Source: Streptomyces sp. A0958
Lineage (GTDB): Bacteria > Actinomycetota > Actinomycetes > Streptomycetales > Streptomycetaceae
Length of the DNA: 64,000 nt
Assembly: GCF_004795035.1 (NCBI RefSeq)
Contig: NZ_SSBK01000001.1
Coordinates: 1 to 64,000, forward strand
Reading direction: 5' to 3'
Shown here in pieces: positions 35,442 to 45,531 of this stretch. A model generated the notes under the pieces. It saw only the letters and a list, made by a program, of their open reading frames with translations. It ran no database searches and was not told the origin of the DNA. Every line of letters begins with the position of its first letter. Positions within the stretch are counted from its first letter, which is position 1. The translations under genes and the position numbers were made by a program.

Positions 35442-35457
35442 AAAGGTCTGGACCATT
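35442..35457. promoter_or_regulatory. dre (DasR) site between isomerase and solute-binding genes
   Basis: AAAGGTCTGGACCATT matches 12 of 16 dre positions. It lies in the 279-bp divergent gap (35367-35645), 76 bp from the isomerase start, and could control both directions. Confidence 0.72.
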
Positions 35458-35645
35458 AAGCTCCGTACGTCGAGACCTACTTAGCAGCCGCCGCGCGTCC
35501 CGTGCAATGCTGCTGCGTTGTGGAAGCGATACCTCCCTGGTGTAGACCTCTGCGCCGGTGGCGGGGAAAATCGCAGCTCACCCGAAGGGCCCCGCGCGGA
35601 TGCGGGAGCCCGCGGGAGGCGTAGACGACGAGGACGGACAGGGCT

Positions 35646-36911
35646 GTGCAGCGGCGTTACTTGGGACTGACAGCGGCTGTCGCCGCACTGGGGATGACGG
35701 CCACACTGTCGGGCTGCGGTGGCAGCGGCGGCTCGGGCGACGTCACGTTGAAGCTGGTCGCGGCCGACTACGGCACGAGTGACGCGAACAAGTCCGACAA
35801 GTACTGGGACGGTGTCGCCCGCGGCTTCGAGGCGTCCCACCCCGGCATCAAGGTCGAGGTCACCATCTACCCCTGGACGGACATCGACCGCAAGGTCGCC
35901 GAGATGGTGAAGGCGGGCAAGGCCCCCGACATAGCGCAGATCGGCGCCTACGCGGACTACGCCAAGGCCGGGAAGCTCTACTCCGCCGACCAGATGCTCA
36001 CCATCCCCACCCAGGCGAACTTCCTCCCGAAGCTCGCCGACGCCGGCCGCGTCAACCGCATCCAGTACGGGCTGCCCTTCGCCGCCAGCACCCGGCTGCT
36101 CTTCTACAACAAGAAGCTGTTCAGCCAGGCGGGCCTCCAAGCCCCGCAGACCTGGAGCGACATCGCCGCTGACGCCGCGACGCTCAAGCAGCGCGGGGTG
36201 GCGTACCCCTTCGCGCTGCCGCTCGGCCAGGAGGAGTCCCAGGCCGAGACCCTGATGTGGATGCTCAGCGGTGGCGGCGCCTACACCGACGACGTCGGCG
36301 CGTACGACATCGACTCGGAGGAGAACGCCAAGACGTTCAACTGGCTGAAGTCGAACCTCGTCGACAAGGGCCTCGTCGGCCCCGTCGCCCCCGGCAAGCT
36401 CAACCGGGCGGATGCCTTCAAGGCGTTCACCAAGGGGCAGGTCGGCATGCTCAACGGCCACCCCACGCTGATGGAGGAGGCGCAGCAGAAGGGCGTCGAC
36501 GTCGGCATGGTGCCGCTGCCCGGAGAGAAGGGCCCGACCGAGGGGTCGATGGGCGTCGCCGACTGGATCATGGGGTTCAAGCAGAACGACCACCGGGCCG
36601 AGATCGGCAAGTTCTTCGACTTCCTGTTCGACGACAAGAACGTGATCGCGTTCGCCGACACGTACGACATGCTGCCGGTCACGGACAGCGCGTCGGCGTC
36701 GATGGAGGACAACCCCGACTTCAAGCCGCTCCACAAGTTCCTCGCGGCGCTGCCGGAGGCGGAGTTCTACCCGTTCGGCAAGACGTCCTGGGCACAGGCG
36801 AGCGAGTCGATCAAGGAGAACATCGGCAAGGCCGTGGAGCCGGGGGCGAACCCGGAGACCGTGCTCGCGAAGATAGCGCGGGAGTCGACCGCGGCGGAGG
36901 CGGCGGAGTAG
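35646..36911 (+). CDS. Extracellular sugar-binding lipoprotein of an ABC importer
   Basis: 421 residues of solute-binding family 1. The signal peptide MQRRYLGLTAAVAALGMTAT ends in lipobox LSGC (Cys24). The mature protein shows the two-lobe MalE-like pattern (YWDGVARGFEASHPGIKVEV, KAPDIAQIGAYADYAKAG, ADWIMGFKQNDH). GTG start. No permease genes are adjacent, so it must work with permeases elsewhere and probably with MsiK. Location among dre-controlled aminosugar genes suggests GlcNAc, GalNAc or chito-oligosaccharide as ligand. Confidence 0.86.
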   Translation: MQRRYLGLTAAVAALGMTATLSGCGGSGGSGDVTLKLVAADYGTSDANKSDKYWDGVARGFEASHPGIKVEVTIYPWTDIDRKVAEMVKAGKAPDIAQIGAYADYAKAGKLYSADQMLTIPTQANFLPKLADAGRVNRIQYGLPFAASTRLLFYNKKLFSQAGLQAPQTWSDIAADAATLKQRGVAYPFALPLGQEESQAETLMWMLSGGGAYTDDVGAYDIDSEENAKTFNWLKSNLVDKGLVGPVAPGKLNRADAFKAFTKGQVGMLNGHPTLMEEAQQKGVDVGMVPLPGEKGPTEGSMGVADWIMGFKQNDHRAEIGKFFDFLFDDKNVIAFADTYDMLPVTDSASASMEDNPDFKPLHKFLAALPEAEFYPFGKTSWAQASESIKENIGKAVEPGANPETVLAKIARESTAAEAAE

Positions 36912-36978
36912 CCGGAGCGGTCGGTTCCGTGGCGGCTCGCCGTTTCGTGGGGAGAGGACGCGCCATATATTGGCTGAT

Positions 36979-37248
36979 ATGACCGCCCTCCCCCCGAACG
37001 GCCCCCCCGGCCCCGACGAGCCCGCCCCGCTGTCCGACCGCGACCGCGCGGTCCTGGCGGTCGAGCGGCAGTCGTGGGCGGGGCCGGGAGCGAAGGAACG
37101 GGCGATCCGGGAACGGCTCGGGATCTCACCCACGCGCTATTACCAGCTGCTGAACTCGCTGCTCGACGACCGGCGGGCGCTGGAGGAGGACCCGGTGACG
37201 GTGAACCGCCTGCGGCGGGTGCGGGAGGCTCGGCGGGGGCGGCGGTAG
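36979..37248 (+). CDS. DUF3263 protein
   Basis: 89 residues with a single helix-turn-helix-like region (KERAIRERLGISPTRYYQLLNSLLDDRRAL) between Pro-rich and Arg-rich tails. This matches the DUF3263 family of actinobacteria. DNA binding is likely but no role is known. ATG 36979 is chosen; TTG 36970 is an alternative. No strong ribosome-binding site is near. Confidence 0.8.
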   Translation: MTALPPNGPPGPDEPAPLSDRDRAVLAVERQSWAGPGAKERAIRERLGISPTRYYQLLNSLLDDRRALEEDPVTVNRLRRVREARRGRR

Positions 37249-37312
37249 GGGGTGCGGTGCGGGCGCGTTCCGCCTGCGGCGGGCCTGTTCCCTACCCGCC
37301 CTTCCCGAAACC

Positions 37313-37398
37313 GGGGCTCCGCCCGGACCCCGCGCCTCAAGCGCCGCCTTTCAAGCCCCTCCGGCGATTGAGGAGCGGGGGTACGGGGGCAGCGCCCC
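37313..37398. repeat. Streptomyces-type intergenic palindrome
   Basis: CCTCAAGCGCCG (37335-37346) and CGGCGATTGAGG (37362-37373) are imperfect inverted arms, flanked by GGGGCTCCGCCC-like and GGCAGCGCCCC-like arms. Such elements are common between Streptomyces genes; copy number cannot be judged here. Confidence 0.6.
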
Positions 37399-37447
37399 CA
37401 CAAGGGGTTGAGCCGCACCCGGCGCGCCGCGCCGCTACGCTCGACGC

Positions 37448-38311
37448 ATGGGCAGCCATCCGCACACCCCCACCCCGACCACCCCCGCCGGCCGGGACGG
37501 CCTCGCCGCGCTACTCGCCCGGCCGGCCGAGGCCCTTGTCGCGCTCGACTTCGACGGGACGCTGGCCGACATCGTGCCGGACCCGGACCAGGCCCGGGCC
37601 CACCCCGGGGCCGTCGAGGCGCTGGCCGAACTCGCGCCGCAGGTGGCATCGGTCGCCGTGATCACCGGCCGGCCGGCCGGGGTCGCGGTGCGGTACGGCG
37701 GGTTCGCCGGGGTCGCCGGGCTGGACCACCTCGTCGTTCTCGGGCACTACGGGGCCGAGCGCTGGGACGCCGTGACCGGGACCGTCCGGGCCCCCGCCCC
37801 GCACCCCGGGGTCGCCGCCGTACGGGCCGAACTCCCCGGCGTGCTGGACCGGTTCGATTCCTGGCGGGGCACCTGGACGGAGGACAAGGGCCGGGCGCTC
37901 GCCGTGCACACCCGCCGCGCCGCCGACCCGCAGGCCGCGTTCGACGCGCTGCGCGAACCCCTCGCCGAGCTCGCCGCGCGGCACGGGCTGATCGTCGAGC
38001 CGGGCCGCATGGTCCTGGAGCTGCGCCCGCCCGGCATGGACAAGGGCGTGGCGCTCACCGAGTACGCGCGCGAGATCGGCGCCCGGTCCGTGCTCTACGC
38101 GGGCGACGACCTGGGCGACCTCGCCGCCTACGCCGCCGTGGAGAAGCTGCGCGGCGACGAGGCCGATCCGGTCCCCGGCCTGCTGGTCTGCAGCGGAAGT
38201 GCCGAGGTGCACGAACTCGCCGAGCACGCCGACCTGTTGGTGCCGGGGCCCGGAGCGGTCGTGGAGTTCCTTCAGTCGCTGGCCCGCCGGCTGGCGGCCG
38301 GGACCGGCTGA
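37448..38311 (+). CDS. otsB: Trehalose-6-phosphate phosphatase
   Basis: 287 residues of the HAD superfamily. Motif I is VALDFDGTLADIVPD (nucleophile Asp near residue 34), motif II in VAVITGRPAG, and motif III/IV in VLYAGDDLGDLAAY. It converts trehalose 6-phosphate to trehalose. It is convergent with otsA, with 16 bp between the stops, an arrangement that separates the pathway pair on opposite strands. Confidence 0.93.
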   Translation: MGSHPHTPTPTTPAGRDGLAALLARPAEALVALDFDGTLADIVPDPDQARAHPGAVEALAELAPQVASVAVITGRPAGVAVRYGGFAGVAGLDHLVVLGHYGAERWDAVTGTVRAPAPHPGVAAVRAELPGVLDRFDSWRGTWTEDKGRALAVHTRRAADPQAAFDALREPLAELAARHGLIVEPGRMVLELRPPGMDKGVALTEYAREIGARSVLYAGDDLGDLAAYAAVEKLRGDEADPVPGLLVCSGSAEVHELAEHADLLVPGPGAVVEFLQSLARRLAAGTG

Positions 38312-38327
38312 CCGGCCCCCGCCCGTC

Positions 38328-39719
38328 CTACCCCCGCCGCAACGCCTCCAGCTGGTCCAGGAACCACTGCTGCGGCGGCAGCGCGGTGGCCGCCTCGGCC
38401 AGGCGCTCCGAGCGGGCGGCCCGTACGTCGTCGGGCAGGGTCAGCGCCTCGTGCAGGGCGTCGGCGGTGGCGGACACGTCGTACGGGTTCACCGTGAACG
38501 CGTGCTCGCCCAGCTCCTCGTAGGCGCCCGCCTCCCGTGACAGGACCAGCGCGACGCCCTCGTCGGAGACGACCGGGACCTCCTTGGCGACCAGGTTCAT
38601 CCCGTCCCGGATCGGGTTGACGAGCGCCACGTCGGCCAGCCGGTACGCGGCGAGCGAGCGGGCGAAGTCGTCCTTGACGTGCAGGACGACCGGCGTCCAG
38701 TCCGCCGTCCCGTACGTCTTGTTGATCGCGTCGGCCACGCGCTGGACCTCGGCGGTGTACTCGCGGTAGACGGCGAGGTCCTGCCGCGAGGGGTAGGCGA
38801 ACGCGACGTGCACGACGCGCTCGCGCCACTCGGGCCGCTCGTCGAGGAGGGTGCGGTAGGCGTGCAGGCCCCGGACGATGTTCTTGGACAGCTCCGTGCG
38901 GTCGACCCGCACCACGGTCCTGCGGCCGGGGCCCACCTGTTCGCGCAGGGCCGCCATCCGCTCGTCCACGTCCGCCTCGTGCGCGCGGCGGCGCAGGAAG
39001 TCGGCGTCGGCGCCCAGCCCGTGCACCCCGATCCTGGTCCGGCCGGTGCCGCCCAGGATCTCCGTGCAGCAGCCGATGAAGGCGTCCGCCCAGCGGCGGG
39101 TCAGGAAGGCGGCCCGGTCGGCGCCCAGGATGCCGCGCAGCAGCTGTTCGGCGATGTCGTCCGGGAGCAGCCGGAAGTAGTCGACGGGCGCCCACGGGGT
39201 GTGCGAGAAGTGGCCGATCCTCAGGTCGGGGCGCAGCTCGCGGAGCATGCCGGGGACCAGCGACAGGTGGTAGTCCTGCACCAGGACGGCCGCGCCCTCG
39301 CCCGCCTCCTCGGCGAGCGCTTCGGCGAAGGCCCGGTTGTACGCCTCGAAGGAGGCCCACTGCCTGCGGAACTCCGTGTCGAAGACGGGCTCGACGGGCG
39401 TCTGGTAGAGCAGGTGGTGGATGAACCACAGCACCGAGTTCGCGATGCCGTTGTACGCGTCGGCGTGCACGTCGGCGTCGATGTCGAGCATCCGGACGCC
39501 CGGCTCGCCGACCCCGCGCCGCACCGCCTCGCGGTCGCCGTCGCCGAGGGCGGCGCAGACCCACATCTTGTCGTCGACGGCGCTCAGGCCGGAGACGAGT
39601 CCGCCCCCGCCCCGTTTCGCTTCGAGTGAGCCGTCCTCGTGCACCGTGTACGACACGGGGCCGCGGTTGGACGCGACGAGGACCTGGGCAGCGGGCTGGG
39701 GTGCGTGCTCGGAGACCAT
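38328..39719 (-). CDS. otsA: Trehalose-6-phosphate synthase
   Basis: 463-residue GT20 enzyme (GT-B fold) making trehalose 6-phosphate from NDP-glucose and glucose 6-phosphate. Motifs: LVASNRGPVSY at the N-terminus, VLVQDYHLSLVPGMLRE, GHFSHTPWAP, and the donor site RDGMNLVAKE. It lies convergent to otsB and downstream of gpgS; osmotic and development-linked sugar protection is the expected role. Confidence 0.94.
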   Translation of the reverse strand: MVSEHAPQPAAQVLVASNRGPVSYTVHEDGSLEAKRGGGGLVSGLSAVDDKMWVCAALGDGDREAVRRGVGEPGVRMLDIDADVHADAYNGIANSVLWFIHHLLYQTPVEPVFDTEFRRQWASFEAYNRAFAEALAEEAGEGAAVLVQDYHLSLVPGMLRELRPDLRIGHFSHTPWAPVDYFRLLPDDIAEQLLRGILGADRAAFLTRRWADAFIGCCTEILGGTGRTRIGVHGLGADADFLRRRAHEADVDERMAALREQVGPGRRTVVRVDRTELSKNIVRGLHAYRTLLDERPEWRERVVHVAFAYPSRQDLAVYREYTAEVQRVADAINKTYGTADWTPVVLHVKDDFARSLAAYRLADVALVNPIRDGMNLVAKEVPVVSDEGVALVLSREAGAYEELGEHAFTVNPYDVSATADALHEALTLPDDVRAARSERLAEAATALPPQQWFLDQLEALRRG

Positions 39720-39783
39720 GGCCGGAATCTAGCCCGATCCGGAACCGCCCAAACGTACGAAGTCGGACGGGGACGGGGAGTGA

Positions 39784-40776
39784 TCAGGCCGCGCGGCGTG
39801 CCGCGTACTCCTCGATCTCCCGCATCGGCGGCCTCTCCTGGGTGTCGACCGGGTAGGTGTGCGGGACGAATCCGTGCGGTCCGCGCTCGAACTGGGTGAG
39901 GGAGGGGCGGACCAGGTGGCCGCGGGAGAGCCGCACCTGCGCGGTGCGGTAGATGGCGGCGGCCATCCGGCCGAGCGCCTGGCCGTCCTGGTGGCGGTGG
40001 ACGCGGACGCCGACGTCGACCTGGGCGAGGGCGTCCAGGCCGACGGTGTGCAGGGCGTCGACGAGCAGGCCCAGCTCCACCCCGTAGCCGACCGGGAAGG
40101 GCAGCCGCTCCAGCAGTGAGCGGCGTACGGCGTACTCGCCGCCCAGCGGCTGGACGAAGCCGGCCAGCAGCGGCCAGTGCAGATTCAGCAGCGGCCGGGC
40201 CACCAGTTCGGTGACGCGGCCGCCCTGGCCCGCCACCTCGCCGAGCGGCCGGTCGTACATGGCCTTGACGAACTGCACCTCGGGGTCGGTGAGCAGCGGG
40301 CCGACGATGCCGGAGACGAAGTCGGCGGAGAAGTCCTTGAGGTCCGCGTCGATGAAGCACAGGATGTCGCCGCTGGTCACCAGGAGCGAGCGCCACAGCA
40401 CCTCGCCCTTGCCGGGGACGGCCGGGAGGCGGGGCAGGATCGCGTCCCGGTGGACCACCCGGGCCCCGGCGCGGCGGGCGACCTCGGCGGTGGCGTCCGT
40501 GGAGCCGGAGTCGATCACGACGAGCTCGTCGACCAGCCGGTTCTTCTCCATGAGCTCGCGGCGGATGGTCGCGACGATGTCCCCGACGGTCTCGGCTTCG
40601 TTGAGGGCGGGCAGAACGACGCTCACGCCCGTACCGCCCGTACCGCCCGTACCGTGCGCGCCGATCGCGGTGGCCTGCGGATGCGCCGGCGGGCGGTCGG
40701 CGGCCGACCAGGAACGCCTGGTCAGCCAGCGTTCGACCTCTTCGAGCACGGTCGATACTCCCTGTATGTGATCCAT
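39784..40776 (-). CDS. gpgS: Glucosyl-3-phosphoglycerate synthase
   Basis: 330-residue GT81 glycosyltransferase (GT-A fold). The nucleotide-sugar site begins SVVLPALNEAETV, followed by IDSGSTDAT, the DxD-type metal site CFIDADLKDF, and the acceptor region PLGGEYAVRR and GYGVELGLLVD. It makes glucosyl-3-phosphoglycerate, precursor of glucosylglycerate. An internal GTGGTGGTG residue run (near residue 42) comes from a short DNA repeat. It is upstream of otsA on the same strand, consistent with a compatible-solute locus. Confidence 0.9.
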   Translation of the reverse strand: MDHIQGVSTVLEEVERWLTRRSWSAADRPPAHPQATAIGAHGTGGTGGTGVSVVLPALNEAETVGDIVATIRRELMEKNRLVDELVVIDSGSTDATAEVARRAGARVVHRDAILPRLPAVPGKGEVLWRSLLVTSGDILCFIDADLKDFSADFVSGIVGPLLTDPEVQFVKAMYDRPLGEVAGQGGRVTELVARPLLNLHWPLLAGFVQPLGGEYAVRRSLLERLPFPVGYGVELGLLVDALHTVGLDALAQVDVGVRVHRHQDGQALGRMAAAIYRTAQVRLSRGHLVRPSLTQFERGPHGFVPHTYPVDTQERPPMREIEEYAARRAA

Positions 40777-40902
40777 CTCGCGGTTCGGACGACTATCTCA
40801 ACAGTCCGAGGCTTCGGTTACAGTCTTGAACAACGCGGACGACCGTCGCATGCCGGGGTCGGTCCGCGAACAAACGCCTGGATCCATGGTCCAGTGCCAC
40901 AG

Positions 40903-41029
40903 CGCTCATCCAGAGGGACAGAGGGAACGGCCCGTTGAAGTCCCGGCAACCCTCCTGCCGACCGCGAGGTCAGGTGGGGAAGGTGCCAATTCCGTCTTGC
41001 GGCGAAACGCGTCGCAAGGAAGATGAGGA
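40903..41029 (+). ncRNA. SAM-I (S-box) riboswitch
   Basis: Upstream of the threonine-synthase-like gene. The P1 arms CTCATC (40905-40910) and GATGAG (41022-41027) enclose the SAM-I core: CCCGGCAACC (40942-40951) and GCCAATTCC (40985-40993), with the expected helices between. The 3' arm of P1 runs directly into the purine-rich ribosome-binding region (GAGGAGAAAGG), so SAM binding probably blocks translation initiation. Confidence 0.9.
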
Positions 41030-41046
41030 GAAAGGGCCTCGCCATC

Positions 41047-42339
41047 ATGGCTGTTGAGACTGTCGCAGCACACACCGAATCCACTGTGGACCTGGGTCCC
41101 GCCGCGGCGCTTTCCTGCCGCGAGTGCGGTGAGCGGTTCGCACTCGGCCCCATTTTCGCCTGCGCGTCCTGTTTCGGGCCGCTCGAAGTGGCGTACGACC
41201 TGCCGAGCGGCTCCCCCGACGAGCTGAAGAAGCGCATCGAGGCCGGTCCGGACAACATCTGGCGTTACGCGCCGCTGCTGCCGGTGCCCTCCGATGTCGC
41301 GGACAAGCCCAATCTGAACCCCGGCTTCACCAAGCTGGTCAAGGCCGACAACCTCGCCCGCGAGCTGGGCGTCACCGGCGGCCTGTACGTCAAGGACGAC
41401 TCCGGCAACCCGACGCACTCCTTCAAGGACCGCGTCGTCGCGATCGCCGTCGAGGCCGCCCGCGCCTTCGGCTTCACCACCCTGTCGTGCTCCTCCACCG
41501 GCAACCTCGCCGGCGCGGTCGGCGCCGCCGCCGCCCGCGCGGGGCTGCGGTCCTGTGTGTTCATCCCGCACGACCTGGAGCAGGGCAAGGTCGTCATGGC
41601 CGCGGTGTACGGCGGTGAGCTGGTCGGCATCGAGGGCAACTACGACGACGTCAACCGCTTCTGCTCGGAGCTCATCGGCGACCCGCTCGGCGAGGGCTGG
41701 GGCTTCGTCAACGTCAACCTGCGCCCGTACTACGGCGAGGGCTCCAAGACCCTGGCGTACGAGATCTGCGAGCAGCTCGGCTGGCGGCTGCCCGACCAGA
41801 TCGTCATCCCGATCGCGTCCGGCTCGCAGCTCACGAAGATCGACAAGGGCCTCCAGGAGCTGATCAGGCTGGGCCTGGTCGAGGACAAGCCGTACAAGAT
41901 CTTCGGCGCCCAGGCCGAGGGCTGCTCCCCGGTCTCCACCGCCTTCAAGGCCGGTCACGACGTGGTCCGCCCGCAGAAGCCGAACACGATCGCCAAGTCC
42001 CTGGCGATCGGCAACCCGGCCGACGGCCCGTACGTCCTGGACATCGCCCGCCGCACCGGCGGCGCCGTCGAGGACGTGAACGACGAGCAGGTCGTCGACG
42101 CGATCAAGCTGCTGGCCCGCACCGAGGGCATCTTCGCCGAGACGGCGGGCGGGGTGACGGTCGGCGTGACGAAGAAGCTGATCGAGGCCGGCCTGCTCGA
42201 CCCGGCGCTCACCACCGTCGTCCTGAACACGGGTGACGGCCTCAAGACGCTGGACGCGGTGGCCGAGACCTCGCAGGCGACCGCCACGATCCGCCCGAGC
42301 CTGGACGCCTTCCGCGCCGCCGGACTCGCCACCAGCTGA
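41047..42339 (+). CDS. thrC: Threonine synthase-like PLP enzyme (possible homocysteine synthase)
   Basis: 430 residues, fold-type II PLP enzyme. An N-terminal zinc ribbon (CRECG and CASC) precedes the PLP lysine in GNPTHSFKDRV and the glycine-rich phosphate loop SSTGNLAGAVGA. By annotation it makes threonine from O-phosphohomoserine. But it is under a SAM riboswitch and cotranscribed with a CysO-like sulfur carrier (40-bp gap). A Streptomyces route from O-phosphohomoserine and a sulfur carrier to homocysteine (MetM/MetO, recalled from the literature) fits better. Start MAVETVAAH at 41047. Confidence 0.92.
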   Translation: MAVETVAAHTESTVDLGPAAALSCRECGERFALGPIFACASCFGPLEVAYDLPSGSPDELKKRIEAGPDNIWRYAPLLPVPSDVADKPNLNPGFTKLVKADNLARELGVTGGLYVKDDSGNPTHSFKDRVVAIAVEAARAFGFTTLSCSSTGNLAGAVGAAAARAGLRSCVFIPHDLEQGKVVMAAVYGGELVGIEGNYDDVNRFCSELIGDPLGEGWGFVNVNLRPYYGEGSKTLAYEICEQLGWRLPDQIVIPIASGSQLTKIDKGLQELIRLGLVEDKPYKIFGAQAEGCSPVSTAFKAGHDVVRPQKPNTIAKSLAIGNPADGPYVLDIARRTGGAVEDVNDEQVVDAIKLLARTEGIFAETAGGVTVGVTKKLIEAGLLDPALTTVVLNTGDGLKTLDAVAETSQATATIRPSLDAFRAAGLATS

Positions 42340-42379
42340 GCAGCCTCCGACCCACTCCAGTCTCCAGGAAGGGCACCCC

Positions 42380-42658
42380 ATGAGCGTCAAGGTCCGCATC
42401 CCCACCATCCTCCGCACCTACACGGGCGGCCAGGCCGAGGTCCCGGCCGAGGGCGCGACCCTCTCCGAGGTCATCACGTCGCTGGAGAAGGACCACCCGG
42501 GCATCGCCGCCCGCGTCCTGGACGACCAGGGCAAGCTGCGCCGCTTCGTCAACGTGTACGTCAACGACGACGACGTGCGCTTCGAGGGCGGCCTGGACAC
42601 GGCGACCCCGGACGGCGCCGGCATCTCGATCATTCCCGCGGTCGCCGGCGGCTGCTGA
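42380..42658 (+). CDS. MoaD/ThiS-family sulfur carrier protein, CysO-like
   Basis: 92 residues of the ubiquitin-like beta-grasp fold. It closely follows mycobacterial CysO (IPTILRTYTGGQAEV near the start, RFVNVYVNDDDVRF, then IIPAVAGG). The C-terminus is Gly-Gly-Cys rather than Gly-Gly, so activation to a thiocarboxylate requires removal of the last residue by a JAMM-type protease. AGGAAGGG precedes the ATG. It is cotranscribed with the upstream SAM-riboswitch-controlled gene and followed by a terminator. Confidence 0.9.
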   Translation: MSVKVRIPTILRTYTGGQAEVPAEGATLSEVITSLEKDHPGIAARVLDDQGKLRRFVNVYVNDDDVRFEGGLDTATPDGAGISIIPAVAGGC

Positions 42659-42705
42659 GCCCCGGGGGCCTTTCAAGATCGGCCCCGACTTCACCGTGTC
42701 ACCAA

Positions 42706-42742
42706 AATTGCCCCCTCTGCGAGAGAAGCGGAGGGGGCAATT
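42706..42742 (+). terminator. Terminator after the sulfur-carrier gene
   Basis: AATTGCCCCCTCTGC (42706-42720) and GCGGAGGGGGCAATT (42728-42742), one G-T pair, 7-nt loop, 47 bp after the stop codon. Confidence 0.85.
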
Positions 42743-43098
42743 CTGCATGGTTGAGCGCGGTAGAGTGTGGGAAGTCCCCCTCGCTGCCCGTGCCGCTCGC
42801 ATATGAGAATGCGCCGCGCCACGACTAGATGCAGCCAAAGTGCCTGATCCTCTTGCGCCATAAGTCGCCTTTGTCGGGCCCGACTTGCCCTGCAATCTCG
42901 CGAATTCCTCATATTCGGGCGATCGGTGCTGCGCAGAATTGTCGTCCGATTGACCTGTTGCAGAGGGCAGTTGGGCAGATACATTCAGCCGCGGTCGGCG
43001 CGTTCCGGCGCACACACCCTCTCCTGTCGGAGGGTGGATTCTGACCCGGGTCCGCGAAGTGCGGGCCTGTGCAAGGGCCAGTAATAGGGGAGTTAGGC
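42743..43098 (+). other. Long leader region upstream of the cold-shock gene
   Basis: 356 bp without a gene, directly before a cspA-like gene. It is less GC-rich than its surroundings. Cold-shock mRNAs often have long structured leaders, so a regulatory untranslated region is plausible. No specific hairpin is proposed. Confidence 0.4.
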
Positions 43099-43305
43099 AT
43101 GGCTCAGGGCACCGTCAAGTGGTTCAACGCGGAGAAGGGGTACGGCTTCATCGCGGTCGACGGTGGTGCGGATGTTTTCGTCCACTACAGCGCGATCCAG
43201 ATGGACGGGTACCGCACCCTCGAAGAGGGTCAGCGAGTTGAGTTCGAGATCTCGCAGGGCCAGAAGGGGCCGCAGGCGGACATGGTCAAGCTCGCCGTCG
43301 GCTGA
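43099..43305 (+). CDS. Cold-shock domain protein
   Basis: A 68-residue single-domain OB-fold protein. RNP1 is KGYGFIAV and RNP2 DVFVHYSAI; it opens [17 protein letters not shown]. It binds single-stranded RNA/DNA and acts as an RNA chaperone. AGGGGAG lies upstream of the ATG at 43099. A hairpin terminator (43351) and then groEL follow. Confidence 0.95.
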   Translation: MAQGTVKWFNAEKGYGFIAVDGGADVFVHYSAIQMDGYRTLEEGQRVEFEISQGQKGPQADMVKLAVG

Positions 43306-43350
43306 GCCCGGCACGGTCACGACGCAGTCGGCCACGACACCACTCACGCA

Positions 43351-43384
43351 CGAAGGGTCCGTACCGAGGGGTACGGGCCCTTCG
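43351..43384 (+). terminator. Terminator after the cold-shock gene
   Basis: A 15-bp stem (43351-43365 and 43370-43384) with one G-T pair and a 4-nt loop, 45 bp after the stop codon. It separates the cold-shock gene from the groEL promoter. Confidence 0.82.
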
Positions 43385-43466
43385 CGCGTCCGGGGCGCGC
43401 CCGCGATGTCCACGGGCGTTCGTGCCCGCCCGTCGCCCGGACGCCACCCTCAAGGAGTCCGAGGCG

Positions 43467-45278
<1,812 letters not shown>

Positions 45279-45312
45279 TCCTGACGGATCGGTAGTTCCT
45301 GTTCGGCTGTGC

Positions 45313-45356
45313 ACGGCACCGGCCCCCGGGGAGAGATCCCCGGGGGCCGGTGCCGT
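45313..45356 (+). terminator. groEL terminator
   Basis: Perfect 20-bp stem (45313-45332 and 45337-45356) with a GAGA loop, 35 bp after groEL. Confidence 0.92.
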
Positions 45357-45531
45357 TGGCGTGTGCGCGGCGCGGCTCGTGTGCCGTACAGACGTGTGCC
45401 GTACCGTCCACGCCTCGCGCCCGTCACCGGCTGAAGACCGTCTCCGGGAACCGGTCGGACGGGCCGTCGAGCAACTGGTCGTCGTGGCCGCGCGGCCGGC
45501 GGTCGAAGAACGACGTCACATGCCGTGCGTC

